From positions 1-47,654 of the forward strand of contig JAIBAX010000033.1 of NCBI GenBank assembly GCA_019694955.1: a stretch of DNA of 47,654 bases. Direction: 5' to 3'. Positions 24,994-34,438 of this stretch are shown one piece after another. The notes below the pieces were generated by a model. The model saw nothing but the letters and a program-made list of their open reading frames with translations, was not told the origin of the DNA and searched no databases. Source of the DNA: Chitinophagales bacterium (lineage in GTDB: Bacteria > Bacteroidota > Bacteroidia > Chitinophagales > JADIYW01). The number at the start of each line of letters is the position of its first letter. Positions within the stretch are counted from its first letter, which is position 1. The translations under genes were made by a program, and so were the position numbers.

Positions 24994-25384
24994 GTGCCGA
25001 TTCCTTTGGTTTTCCTTCCCAAGTCTTCAGTACTTTTCCTTCGGCATTCATCAAGACTATCATGGGAAAAATACCTTTTTTGTTATATGTTTCGGCAAGC
25101 ATGTCATTTTCGGCTTGTTTCTCAGCAGAGGGCAGATTTTTCTTTTGCCTTGGAAAATCTGCATTCAAAAGTACCAGAGAAGTATCAGCAAATGCTTTAA
25201 ATGCGGTGTTGTCGTAAATTTCCTTTTTTGTAAGGATACATGGGGCACACCAATCAGAACCGGAGAAATTCAAAAGAATAAGTTTGTGCTGTTCTTCAGC
25301 TTGCTGTTTTACCGTATCAAAATCCCCTTGGGGATTGAATGAAAACAAAAAAGAAGTTAGCAATGCAAAGATAAATGTATTCAT
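24947..25384 (-). CDS. Periplasmic thioredoxin-family protein
   Basis: A 145-residue protein with a short signal peptide (residues 1-16) and a thioredoxin fold. The active site C46-A-P-C49 lies in SGSDWCAPC, and the GKVLKTWEGKP segment near residue 118 includes the strand before the last helix. It is the first gene of the cassette with apbE, DUF4266 and DUF3570, and probably keeps cysteines of a partner reduced; the cysteine tail of the DUF4266 lipoprotein is an obvious candidate, though this is inference. A -7 box and an inverted repeat lie upstream. Confidence 0.88.
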   Translation of the reverse strand: MNTFIFALLTSFLFSFNPQGDFDTVKQQAEEQHKLILLNFSGSDWCAPCILTKKEIYDNTAFKAFADTSLVLLNADFPRQKKNLPSAEKQAENDMLAETYNKKGIFPMIVLMNAEGKVLKTWEGKPKESALDFIKEVQTYIYAAQ

Positions 25385-25403
25385 TTTTTTCTTAGTAATA
25401 TTT

Positions 25404-25448
25404 CAAAGATAATGCCATAACGGCAATTTCCTATCTCGTATTGCCGTT
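25404..25448 (-). promoter_or_regulatory. Promoter and inverted-repeat operator of the thioredoxin-apbE cassette
   Basis: On the minus strand TATCTTTG (25404-25411) matches the -7 consensus, 19 nt before the thioredoxin ATG. Just upstream, AACGGCAA (25419-25426) and TTGCCGTT (25441-25448) form a perfect 8-bp inverted repeat with a 14-bp centre, spanning where the -33 element should be. It looks like a regulator binding site. Confidence 0.5.
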
Positions 25449-25568
25449 GACTACCTGTTTTTAGGTGAAATATATACAAATTAATCCAATCTTAAGTTTT
25501 CTTGAAGCACTGCTTAAGAAAAATAGCCCGCTTGATGTATTTTAACCTACCATTTTTCTTTAAAACCT

Positions 25569-25576
25569 TACCTTTG
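25569..25576 (+). promoter_or_regulatory. -7 box of the GH3-family gene, 4 nt from the ATG
   Basis: TACCTTTG matches TAnnTTTG exactly and ends 4 nt before the ATG at 25581, implying a leaderless or near-leaderless transcript. No convincing -33 element is seen at normal spacing. Confidence 0.4.
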
Positions 25577-25580
25577 CCAA

Positions 25581-27092
25581 ATGAATCCGATAGAGCAATT
25601 GGTGAAATGGTATATAAAAAGTGGTATCAAAAACATTTATGAATACCGCGATTTTGCCGTTCAGATGCAAGAAAAGACTTTTGACTATCTTATATCAAAA
25701 GCCAAAGATACGAAATTTGGCAAGGAGCATAATTTTGCTGCTATACGTACTGTAAAAGATTTTCAGCGATATGTGCCAGTTACGGATTATGATGGCATCA
25801 AGGATTTGGTGCAATTGATGATGGAAGGTCAACAGAATATTTTGTGGCCGACAAAGATTACGTGGTTTGCAAAATCTTCAGGGACTACCAGCGATAAGAG
25901 CAAATTCATTCCCGTTAGTCAGGAAACTTTGGACGATAACCACTTCAAGGGTGGGCAGGATGTCATGTGTATGTATGCCAATAATCTTCCAAACACAAAA
26001 ATATTCAGTGGCAAAATACTGATTATGGGCGGCAGTCAGACGGTTCATCCTTTGAACAAAGAAGCACATTTTGGCGATGTTTCTGCGGTGATGATGAGCA
26101 ATACCCCTGCTATCGCCAATTACCTTCGCGCACCGAAGCGCTCCATTGCCTTAATGGGCGAGTGGGAAGAGAAACTGCAAAGAATGGCAGAATCTACACT
26201 GAAAGAAAATATTACAGGTATAGCCGGTGTACCTACATGGACGGTAGTGTTAATCAATAAACTCTTTGAGATGACCGGAAAGACCGATCTTAGAGAGATT
26301 TGGCCCGATTTTGAACTATATATCCACGGTGGCGTAAGTTTTGTACCATATAAAGAAAATTTCAGGAAACTCATCCCACATACCGACATGCATTATATTC
26401 AAACCTATAATGCTTCAGAGGGATTCTTCAGCTTTCAGGATGTTTTAGGTGCCGATGATATGTTGTTGGCCGCAAATCACGGTATATTTTTTGAATTCCT
26501 CCCTGCCGAAGAATGGGACAAGCCACATCCGGAGGCATTGACTTTAGAAGAAGTGGAAATAGGAAAAAACTATGCCATCGTTATTTCCACCAATTCAGGA
26601 CTCTGGCGATATAAATTGGGTGATACGGTGGTGTTCACTTCTAAGAATCCTTATAGAATCAAAGTTTCAGGACGTACCAAGCATTTCATCAATGCCTTTG
26701 GCGAGGAGGTTATTGTTGACAATTCTGACCATGCTATACACGAGGCATGCAAACAGACGCTGGCAGAAGTGGCAGACTATACCGTTGCACCCATCTTTTT
26801 TGGTGAAGGAGCGCAAGCCTCCCATGAGTGGCTCATAGAATTTAATAAAGCCCCCGAAGATATCGACAGATTTATGGACGTATTGGATAAGGCGCTCCAA
26901 AGCATCAATTCGGATTACGAAGCAAAAAGATACAAGGATATTGCCCTAAAAATGCCGAAGCTGAACATTGCAAAACCCGGACTCTTTAACGATTGGTTAA
27001 AGCAAAGAGGAAAGTTAGGCGGACAAAACAAAGTACCAAGGTTAAGCAACGACAGAAAGTACATGGAAGAATTGTTAAAAATCAATGGATAG
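25581..27092 (+). CDS. GH3-family acyl-adenylate-forming enzyme
   Basis: A 503-residue member of the GH3 (auxin-responsive promoter) family, which in plants joins hormones to amino acids through an acyl-adenylate. The ATP-binding segment WFAKSSGTTSDKSKFIP is near residue 95, then YNASEGFFSFQD near 278 and the hinge region GLWRYKLGDTVVF near 340, followed by GRTKHFINAFGEEV. Length and order match the family. Bacterial GH3 proteins, frequent in Bacteroidota, have no known substrate. It stands alone between the thioredoxin cassette and the restriction island. Confidence 0.9.
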   Translation: MNPIEQLVKWYIKSGIKNIYEYRDFAVQMQEKTFDYLISKAKDTKFGKEHNFAAIRTVKDFQRYVPVTDYDGIKDLVQLMMEGQQNILWPTKITWFAKSSGTTSDKSKFIPVSQETLDDNHFKGGQDVMCMYANNLPNTKIFSGKILIMGGSQTVHPLNKEAHFGDVSAVMMSNTPAIANYLRAPKRSIALMGEWEEKLQRMAESTLKENITGIAGVPTWTVVLINKLFEMTGKTDLREIWPDFELYIHGGVSFVPYKENFRKLIPHTDMHYIQTYNASEGFFSFQDVLGADDMLLAANHGIFFEFLPAEEWDKPHPEALTLEEVEIGKNYAIVISTNSGLWRYKLGDTVVFTSKNPYRIKVSGRTKHFINAFGEEVIVDNSDHAIHEACKQTLAEVADYTVAPIFFGEGAQASHEWLIEFNKAPEDIDRFMDVLDKALQSINSDYEAKRYKDIALKMPKLNIAKPGLFNDWLKQRGKLGGQNKVPRLSNDRKYMEELLKING

Positions 27093-27765
27093 CATAAGAT
27101 ACAAAAAATAAAACCAACTAAAAACCAAAGACTCCAGACGAACAACTTAACAAGGGCAATCCACCCTAAAGGGTGTCGGGCTTTCGTCGCACACGGTTGC
27201 TCCTCTATCCCTATTGCGATTTGAGTTATAAGACAAGAGCATAAAGATATAAGACATTTATAATTGGAACTCAAAATTCCGCCACTAAAAAGCTAAACAC
27301 TAACAACCCCAAAAATATCTCACCTTATAATAGGTTATAGAAGAATTTTTTTATTTTTGATAAAAAATACAAGGACACTGAGAAGCGCCTTTAAACAAAT
27401 TAGCTGCAAGCGTAGTGGACGGCACGACAAAAAACTGACTTAAACAAGAAAAAATTAACCCATTTGACAAGTGAAAACAGACATAGAAACGATACAACAA
27501 ACGGACATCGAGTAAGCCTCCCGATAGCTATTGGGAACTCATTGCCGACCCTTCTGTATTTTTTATTTTCCTCACCGCACATTTTTTTTAATTCAATTTT
27601 ATGCCGACCCACAAACTACACATTGGCCTTTGCCCCAACCGCACAAGCCAACCCTTCTGCAAAATCCAAAGAGCCGTTTCTGCCAACGCACAAAGACAGA
27701 GCATTCGGACAACAAAACGGAATTTTTGTGTATTTTAACCATCCATAAATTTTAGAATATTTAAA
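27093..27765. other. Gene-free left border of the restriction island
   Basis: About 670 bp with no gene I can support. It contains a TATTTTTG promoter-like box (27352-27359), a 16-bp self-complementary CCCGATAGCTATTGGG (27520-27535, one G-T pair), and the motif GCCAACGCACA (27682-27692) that recurs just after the last gene of the island. The base composition of 27600-27720 (C-rich on this strand) differs from the genes on either side. It looks like an insertion border or decayed sequence. Confidence 0.5.
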
Positions 27766-30549
27766 GTGAGAAACGAGAAACTAACGAGGAAAGAAATCAT
27801 TGACAACCGCTTAAAACAAGCGAACTGGAATGTGACTGACCGAACTCAAGTGATTGAGGAGTTTTTCATAGAAGTGGACAAATATTTAGTAAATGAACCA
27901 AATACCTCATACGGAGCACAATTTAGCGACTATGTTTTACTTGGTAAGGACGGCAAACCGCTTGCTGTTGTTGAAGTGAAAAAATCATCCGTTGACGCGA
28001 GAATTGGCGAAGAACAAGCAAAACAATACGCATACAATATTCAAAAGCAATTCAGTTGTGACTTACCGTTTTGTATGTATACCAACGGACACGACATATT
28101 TTTTTGGGACTTAGAAAATTATGCTCCTCGAAAAATATTTGCTTTTCCAACAAGGACAGACCTTGAAAGAATGGCTTTCATCCGCAAGAACAAAAAGCCT
28201 TTAGCTGAAGAGTTAATCAATACAAATATTGCTGGCAGACCTTATCAAATACAAGCGATAAGAGCAGTTTTTGAAGCGATGGAAGAAAGGAAAAGAAAGT
28301 TCCTACTGATAATGGCGACAGGAACAGGTAAAACTCGGGCTTGTATTGCAATGGTTGACGGTTTAATGAGAGCAGGTTGGATCTCAAGAGTATTATTCTT
28401 AGTTGACAGAATTGCATTACGAGACCAAGCAGTGGAAGCATTTAAAGATAATGCACCGCAATATTCAGTTTGGCCGCAAACAGGAGAAACGAAAATTGTT
28501 ACTGACAGACGAGTGTATGTTTCAACTTATCCTACCATGTTGAACATCATTGAGGATGAAAATTTATCACCTCACTTTTTTGATTTGATCGTAATTGATG
28601 AAAGCCACCGTTCTATTTACAATGTTTATCAAAATATATTGAGTTATTTCAATTCGGTAATTCTTGGACTTACAGCAACGCCAACAGATGCAGTTGACCA
28701 CAACACTTTTGAATTGTTTGACTGTGAAGATGGATTGCCAACTTTCGTATACACATTTGAAGATGCTGTAAACAACAAACCGCCTTACTTGTCGAATTTC
28801 GAAGTAATGAAACTGACAACGAAGTTTCAACAAGAAGGAATTCACTTAAATACGATTAGCGAAGACGACCAAAAGAAGCTTCTTGCTGAAGGCAAAGACC
28901 CAACAGAAATTAACTTTGAGGGAACTGACATAGAAAAAGCAGTTACCAACAAAGGAACAAATGCCTTGATTGTTCGTGAGTTTTGGGAAGAATGTATAAA
29001 AGACCCAAATGGAGTTTTGCCAGGCAAAACCATTTTTTTTGCAATGACCATCCCTCATGCTAGAAGATTGAAAGAAATTTTCGATCAATTCTATCCACAG
29101 GGTGCCGGAGAAATAGCTAAAGTGATTGTTTCAGAAGACCCTAAAGCCTATGGAAAAGGAGGCTTATTGGATCAATTCAAAAACAACGATTTTCCGAGAG
29201 TAGCCATAAGTGTTGATATGCTCGACACAGGAATTGACATTCCCGAATTGGTAAATTTGGTATTTGCAAAACCTATTTTTTCTTACACAAAATTTTGGCA
29301 AATGATTGGCAGAGGAACAAGAGTTCTCAATCCAAACGATAGAAGAAGTTGGTGCCACGAGAAAGACAAATTCTTAATTATTGATTGTTGGGACAACTTC
29401 GAGTACTTCAAACTCAATCCGAAAGGAAAGGAAATTAAATCACAAACAGCTTTGCCAATACGCCTTTTCAAGATGCGATTGGAAAAGTTGAAAGTAGCCA
29501 AAGAACGAAATAGTGAGATTGCAGCATCTGAAAAAATTGAAATCGAGAAACTCATAAATGCCTTACCAAAAAACAATGTAGTTGTTCAAGACAATGCAAC
29601 TAATTTGGAAAAGGTCTATGAACCTACCTTTTGGGAGAACCTAACAGATGAAAAAATTGAATTCCTTGACCAATCCATAGCACCCATTCTTAGAGTATTA
29701 TCTTCGGTTGATTTCAAAGCAATGCTATTTGAAAAAGACATTGTGGAATTTTCGGTTGCTCAACTCAATAACGAAAGTCAAGACATTGAAAACCTAAAGG
29801 AAATTATTGTTGAACAAATTGCTGAATTGCCTTTGAATATTGGTGTTGTTGCTAAAGAGAAGGAGATAATAAACAAAGCTCTCAAAAACAGTTTTTGGGT
29901 AAACCCAACAGAATCCGACCTTAAACAAGTTATTGACAAAGTAGCTCCACTAATGAGATACCGCCAACGCTTTGACGGTGGTGACGACCAAGAAAGTTTG
30001 AACCTTAAAGACGTTACTTACAAAAAGGAGATGATTGAGTTCGGTCCTGAAAATGAATTAGTAAGTGTAAGTCGTTACAAAGAAATGGTTGAAGCTTTGG
30101 TTAAGCAATTGGCTGACCAAAATCCAATTCTGAAAAAGATAAAATCGGGTGAAAGCATTTCCGAAGAAGAATTAAAGGAACTGGCTCAATTGATGAACGA
30201 AAGAGACCCTTTTGTTACTGAAAAATTGTTGCAGCGAGTATATGGCAACCAACACGCCAAGTTCTTGCAATTCATCAAACACATTTTGCAAATGGAAGTA
30301 GTTCACTCTTTTGAAGAAACGGTTACACAAGCATTTGACGAATTTATCAAACAGCACAACAACCTTTCAAACAATCAAATTGAGTTTATGATGGTCTTGA
30401 AAAGATATCTGATTGACAAAGGCAAGATTGAAAAGAAAGACTTGATAAATCCACCTTTCACACAATTGCATCCTCAAGGGATTTTAGGCGTTTTTTCACC
30501 TAATGAAATTGAAGAAATAATAACCGTAATAAAACGAATTGCTGCATAA
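27766..30549 (+). CDS. hsdR: Type I restriction enzyme subunit R
   Basis: The motor and nuclease of a type I restriction system: it translocates DNA with ATP and cleaves far from the recognition site when DNA is unmethylated. The N-terminal PD-(D/E)xK site is D55...E70-V-K72. The helicase has Walker A GTGKT at 186-190, DESH at 278-281, GLTATP, and motif VI in QMIGRGTR (512-519). The C-terminal ~350 residues form the region that docks on HsdM/HsdS. The start is a GTG; the next gene begins 2 nt after the stop. It heads a six-gene operon. Confidence 0.95.
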   Translation: MRNEKLTRKEIIDNRLKQANWNVTDRTQVIEEFFIEVDKYLVNEPNTSYGAQFSDYVLLGKDGKPLAVVEVKKSSVDARIGEEQAKQYAYNIQKQFSCDLPFCMYTNGHDIFFWDLENYAPRKIFAFPTRTDLERMAFIRKNKKPLAEELINTNIAGRPYQIQAIRAVFEAMEERKRKFLLIMATGTGKTRACIAMVDGLMRAGWISRVLFLVDRIALRDQAVEAFKDNAPQYSVWPQTGETKIVTDRRVYVSTYPTMLNIIEDENLSPHFFDLIVIDESHRSIYNVYQNILSYFNSVILGLTATPTDAVDHNTFELFDCEDGLPTFVYTFEDAVNNKPPYLSNFEVMKLTTKFQQEGIHLNTISEDDQKKLLAEGKDPTEINFEGTDIEKAVTNKGTNALIVREFWEECIKDPNGVLPGKTIFFAMTIPHARRLKEIFDQFYPQGAGEIAKVIVSEDPKAYGKGGLLDQFKNNDFPRVAISVDMLDTGIDIPELVNLVFAKPIFSYTKFWQMIGRGTRVLNPNDRRSWCHEKDKFLIIDCWDNFEYFKLNPKGKEIKSQTALPIRLFKMRLEKLKVAKERNSEIAASEKIEIEKLINALPKNNVVVQDNATNLEKVYEPTFWENLTDEKIEFLDQSIAPILRVLSSVDFKAMLFEKDIVEFSVAQLNNESQDIENLKEIIVEQIAELPLNIGVVAKEKEIINKALKNSFWVNPTESDLKQVIDKVAPLMRYRQRFDGGDDQESLNLKDVTYKKEMIEFGPENELVSVSRYKEMVEALVKQLADQNPILKKIKSGESISEEELKELAQLMNERDPFVTEKLLQRVYGNQHAKFLQFIKHILQMEVVHSFEETVTQAFDEFIKQHNNLSNNQIEFMMVLKRYLIDKGKIEKKDLINPPFTQLHPQGILGVFSPNEIEEIITVIKRIAA

Positions 30550-30551
30550 AA

Positions 30552-31532
30552 ATGAACACTTCTCTTGATACTAGTTTTGTTGATAATGTTCGGTCGCTTA
30601 TTATTCAAGCACAGAAATCGGTAATCAAACAAGTAAACTCTGTAATGATAGTTACCTATTTTGAATTGGGTAAACAAATTGTAGAGCAAGAACAAAAAGG
30701 TAATATACATGCAAATTATGGGAGTTTTATTATAGCAGAGCTTTCCAAAAAATTATCCGAAGAGTTTGGCAAGGGGTATTCCAAAAGAAACTTGGAATTG
30801 ATTCGCAAGTTCTACATTACCTTCAAGAATGCGAAATCACTGATTTCGCAAAGTTTAACTTGGACGCACTACATACATTTAATGCGAATAGAAGATAAGG
30901 ATGAACGAAATTATTATTTGACGGAGGCAGAGAACAACAATTGGAGTGTAAGGGCATTAGAAAGGCAAATTAATTCAGCTACCTATCATCGGTTGTTGAT
31001 AGCTAAAACCAATGCAAATGATTTAATAAAGACTGATTCAGAAATTCTTAATCCCTTAGAAACCCTGAAAGACCCGTATATACTTGAATTTCTAAACCTT
31101 CAGGAAGGTCCTAATTATTCTGAATCCGAATTAGAACAAGCCATCATAGACCGATTAGAACATTTCCTTTTAGAACTCGGCAAAGGCTTCACTTTTGTGG
31201 GTAGGCAAGTCCGTTTTACATTTGAAGAAGAACATTTTAGAGTCGATTTGGTGTTTTACAACCGGCTGTTGCGCTGTTTTGTGCTCATAGATCTTAAAAT
31301 TGGCAAACTCAAGCATCAAGATCTAGGACAGATGCAAATGTATGTAAACTACTACGATAGGTTTGAAAAAACTGAAGACGAGCTGCCCACCATTGGCATT
31401 ATTCTTTGCAAAGACAAAAAAGACGCCATGGTTGAAATAACGCTGCCCAAAGACAATACACAAATTTTTGCAAGTAAATACTTATTATACCTCCCAAAAG
31501 AAGAAGAACTTAAACGAATTATACAAGGATAA
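30552..31532 (+). CDS. YhcG-type PD-(D/E)xK nuclease (DUF1016)
   Basis: A 326-residue protein. The N-terminal DUF1016 domain (residues ~1-150) is helical and DNA-binding-like (NVRSLIIQAQKSVIKQVN, then GKGYSKRNLELIRKFY and LTWTHYIHLMRI). The C-terminal nuclease domain has D232 in FRVDLVFYN and D247-L-K249 in VLIDLKIGK, a PD-(D/E)xK site with Asp in place of Glu. YhcG proteins are common neighbours of restriction systems, but their task is not established. Here the gene is wedged between hsdR and hsdM with 2- and 3-nt gaps, so it is clearly part of the operon. Confidence 0.9.
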   Translation: MNTSLDTSFVDNVRSLIIQAQKSVIKQVNSVMIVTYFELGKQIVEQEQKGNIHANYGSFIIAELSKKLSEEFGKGYSKRNLELIRKFYITFKNAKSLISQSLTWTHYIHLMRIEDKDERNYYLTEAENNNWSVRALERQINSATYHRLLIAKTNANDLIKTDSEILNPLETLKDPYILEFLNLQEGPNYSESELEQAIIDRLEHFLLELGKGFTFVGRQVRFTFEEEHFRVDLVFYNRLLRCFVLIDLKIGKLKHQDLGQMQMYVNYYDRFEKTEDELPTIGIILCKDKKDAMVEITLPKDNTQIFASKYLLYLPKEEELKRIIQG

Positions 31533-31535
31533 AAT

Positions 31536-33086
31536 ATGTTATCAAACGAATTAAAATCGAAAATCAATAAGCTTTGGGATAAATTCTGGAGCAGAGGTAT
31601 TACCAACCCCATCACAGCAATTGAGCAAATTTCCTATTTGCTTTTTATGCGTAGGTTAGATGATGCAGGTACTGTAGAAAAAGCCAAAGCGGTATTTGAA
31701 GAAAAAGAATTCAAGTCTGTCTTTGAGGGCAATGAGGACTGTCGTTGGTCACATTTTTCACAACTAGATCCTGACAGTATGCTTGATGTTGTTTCAAAGA
31801 AAGCATTTCCATTTATAAAAAAGTTGAATGACCCAACACAGCCTTATACAAGACACATGGAAAACGCCATTTTCATTATCAACAATTCTGCCTTGCTCGA
31901 TGAGGCTGTAAAAGCGATAGACGAACTCTTTTCAGATATTAAAAAACAACAGGATGAAGGACAACAATTTCAAGACACACAAGGAGATATTTATGAATAC
32001 CTGATTGATGAAATGGGGTCAGGTGGTAAAAACGGACAATTCAGAACCCCACGCCACTTGATTCAATTCATGTGTGAATTGATTGACCCCGATTGGACAG
32101 ACAAAATCTGCGACCCAGCTTGCGGAACGGGTGGTTTTCTGGTAGGTGCTTACCAACATATATTAACCAAGTACACTAGTCCAGAGGAAATCACCATAGA
32201 CGAAAATGGGCTTAAACGTTTTAAACGATTTGGTGGTGACAAAATTTCTAAACTGGAAGTGTGGAATGACTTAAATGAGAAAACCTTTTTCGGATTTGAT
32301 GTGGACCAGACTATGGTGCGGATTGGTTTGATGAACTTAATCCTTCATGGAATTAAAATTCCCCAAATTGAAAACACGGATACGCTTTCTAAAAAGTATG
32401 ACCAAATACACAAGGATGGAGAATATTCAGTAGTGATGGCGAATCCGCCATTTACTGGCAGGATAGACAAGGGCGGAATGAGTGACAAACTCAAAATTGA
32501 AGGAACGCAAAGTGAATTACTTTTCTTGATTCGCATTTCAAAGATGCTTCGCCCAGGCGGAAAAGCAGCGGTCATAATTCCCGAAGGTGTTCTTTTTGGA
32601 AGTAGTAAAAACCAGAAGCAGACAAGGGAAATTCTATTAAAAGACAATCAGCTAGAAGCAGTGATTTCTTTGCCATCAGGAGCATTTAAACCATACACAG
32701 GTGTAAAAACAGCTATTTTACTTTTTACAAAAGCCGAAGAAGATAGCCAAAAATGGCATACAGAGAAAGTATGGTTTTATGAATTAAAAAACGACGGCTA
32801 CAGTCTGGATGACAACCGCCGGAAATTGGCAGAAAACCCATTGCCAATTGCAGTGGATGCTTACAGAAAAAGAGCAATTGAAACGCCCATAGAACGAACC
32901 AACCATTTTCATGTACCGATTTCGGAAATACAAGACAATGGTTTAGACCTTAGTTATAACCGCTATAAAAAGTTTGAGTATGAAGAGCAGACTTATGAAC
33001 CGCCCAAAAAAATATTGGAAGCTTTATTTCAGTTGGAATCCGAAATCCAAAAAGATATGCAGGAACTTAAAAACTTGATTGGGTGA
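31536..33086 (+). CDS. hsdM: Type I DNA methyltransferase subunit M
   Basis: N6-adenine methyltransferase of the type I system, forming the M2S modification enzyme. The N-terminal helical HsdM domain (residues ~5-150) is followed by the SAM site D193-P-A-C-G-T-G-G200 and the catalytic motif N303-P-P-F306. The segment KNGQFRTPRHLIQFMCEL before the SAM site is also typical. The 516 residues match the usual length. It overlaps hsdS by one base (TGATG). Confidence 0.96.
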   Translation: MLSNELKSKINKLWDKFWSRGITNPITAIEQISYLLFMRRLDDAGTVEKAKAVFEEKEFKSVFEGNEDCRWSHFSQLDPDSMLDVVSKKAFPFIKKLNDPTQPYTRHMENAIFIINNSALLDEAVKAIDELFSDIKKQQDEGQQFQDTQGDIYEYLIDEMGSGGKNGQFRTPRHLIQFMCELIDPDWTDKICDPACGTGGFLVGAYQHILTKYTSPEEITIDENGLKRFKRFGGDKISKLEVWNDLNEKTFFGFDVDQTMVRIGLMNLILHGIKIPQIENTDTLSKKYDQIHKDGEYSVVMANPPFTGRIDKGGMSDKLKIEGTQSELLFLIRISKMLRPGGKAAVIIPEGVLFGSSKNQKQTREILLKDNQLEAVISLPSGAFKPYTGVKTAILLFTKAEEDSQKWHTEKVWFYELKNDGYSLDDNRRKLAENPLPIAVDAYRKRAIETPIERTNHFHVPISEIQDNGLDLSYNRYKKFEYEEQTYEPPKKILEALFQLESEIQKDMQELKNLIG

Positions 33087-34438
33087 TGGAGAAGATGAAA
33101 ATCAAAGAATTATATTACTTTTCTCCAAAAACAAAGGTAAAAGCTGGTGAAGGTAAAGACAAAGGTCAGATACCACTATATACTTCTAGTCAAGTTCAGA
33201 ATAAGTTTGTTGACAAACAAACACATTCTGGTCAGTATCTAATTTTTGGCACTGGTGGTAGCCCAAGTATTCACTGGGTTTTTGATAGATTTGCAGTTTC
33301 AACAGATTGCTACGTAATTGGCAGCAAACAACAAAAAGTAAATATTAAGTATACTTATTATTATTTACAGAGTAACATGCAAATTTTAGAAAGAGGTTTT
33401 AAAGGTGCTGGACTAAAGCACATATCAAAAGCTTTTTTAGAAGAAATTGAAATTCCATTCCCCGACCTCGAAACCCAAGACAAAATTGTAGCCATTTTAG
33501 ACAAGGCAAAAGCCATTTTGGATAAGCGGGAGCAAACGATAAAGAAGTATGATGAATTGTTGCGGGCTATGTTTTTGGAGATGTTTGGGGATCCAGTGAA
33601 GAATGAGAAGGGATGGACATTGAAAAGGATGTCTGAAGTTAGTCAATCTCGATTGGGTAAAATGCTAGATAGTAAAAAGAATAAGGGAATTAACTCAAAA
33701 CGGTATTTGCGAAATACAAATGTACAATGGCTAAAATTCGATTTTAATGAATTGTTGGAAATGGATTTTGACGAAAATGAAAGGTTAGAATTTGACTTGC
33801 AATACGGTGATGTTCTATTGTGTGAAGGCGGTGAAATAGGAAGATGTGCGATTTGGAAAGATGAAATTGCAGATATATATTTTCAAAAGGCACTACATCG
33901 GATACGGTTTAATTTAGAATATATATTACCAACATACTTCGTTTATATGTTTTGGTTATATGCTAAAATTGGAGGATTAAAGAAATTTATGGGTGCTGCA
34001 ACAATTTCTCACTTAACTGGAGAGAAATTAAAGGACTTAAATATTGTAGTGCCTCCTATCGAATTGCAAGAGAAATTCACTATACAGGTCACCAAAATAG
34101 AGATGTTAAAGTCGAAAGTTGAGGACGCAAAAAGTAACATAAACTATTTAATAAACGCACTTTCTCAACTAGCCTTCAAGGGGCAATTAGATTTTAACAC
34201 TGCCGTTGACTTAGAAGTATTACTAGAGAATGATTATGATTTCTTCAAAGAAAATAGCAATTCAAGTTCTATAAACCTGTTGCTTGAAAGATTAAATACT
34301 GATGAACTAAACGAAAATAGATTCAACGAACAGCAGACCTATGACAAGGCGAAAAGCTTTGTATTTGAACTCATCAAAGAAGGTAAAGTAAAACAAATAT
34401 TTGATGAGAAAACCAAAAAAGTAAAACTCACCGTTTAA
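33086..34438 (+). CDS. hsdS: Type I restriction-modification specificity subunit S
   Basis: Determines the bipartite DNA target for HsdM and HsdR. Of the 450 residues, 1-~125 are the first target-recognition domain, followed by a central conserved helical spacer (LETQDKIVAILDKAKAILDKREQTIKKYDELLR, near 127-160). The second recognition domain is ~175-330, ending in a matching spacer (PPIELQEKF, then INALSQLAFKGQL). About 80 extra residues at the C-terminus (asparagine- and glutamate-rich) are beyond the usual HsdS end. I chose the ATG at 33086, which overlaps the hsdM stop by one base, over the GTG three bases earlier. Confidence 0.93.
   Translation: MEKMKIKELYYFSPKTKVKAGEGKDKGQIPLYTSSQVQNKFVDKQTHSGQYLIFGTGGSPSIHWVFDRFAVSTDCYVIGSKQQKVNIKYTYYYLQSNMQILERGFKGAGLKHISKAFLEEIEIPFPDLETQDKIVAILDKAKAILDKREQTIKKYDELLRAMFLEMFGDPVKNEKGWTLKRMSEVSQSRLGKMLDSKKNKGINSKRYLRNTNVQWLKFDFNELLEMDFDENERLEFDLQYGDVLLCEGGEIGRCAIWKDEIADIYFQKALHRIRFNLEYILPTYFVYMFWLYAKIGGLKKFMGAATISHLTGEKLKDLNIVVPPIELQEKFTIQVTKIEMLKSKVEDAKSNINYLINALSQLAFKGQLDFNTAVDLEVLLENDYDFFKENSNSSSINLLLERLNTDELNENRFNEQQTYDKAKSFVFELIKEGKVKQIFDEKTKKVKLTV

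Noticed and set aside
27520..27535. CCCGATAGCTATTGGG palindrome as a possible origin or attachment site
   Set aside because: Single copy here, one G-T pair, no flanking duplication or integrase; kept only as a note in the border region.
27400..27612. 70-codon minus-strand frame in the left border of the island
   Set aside because: Composition and sequence do not look coding; no start signal or known motif.
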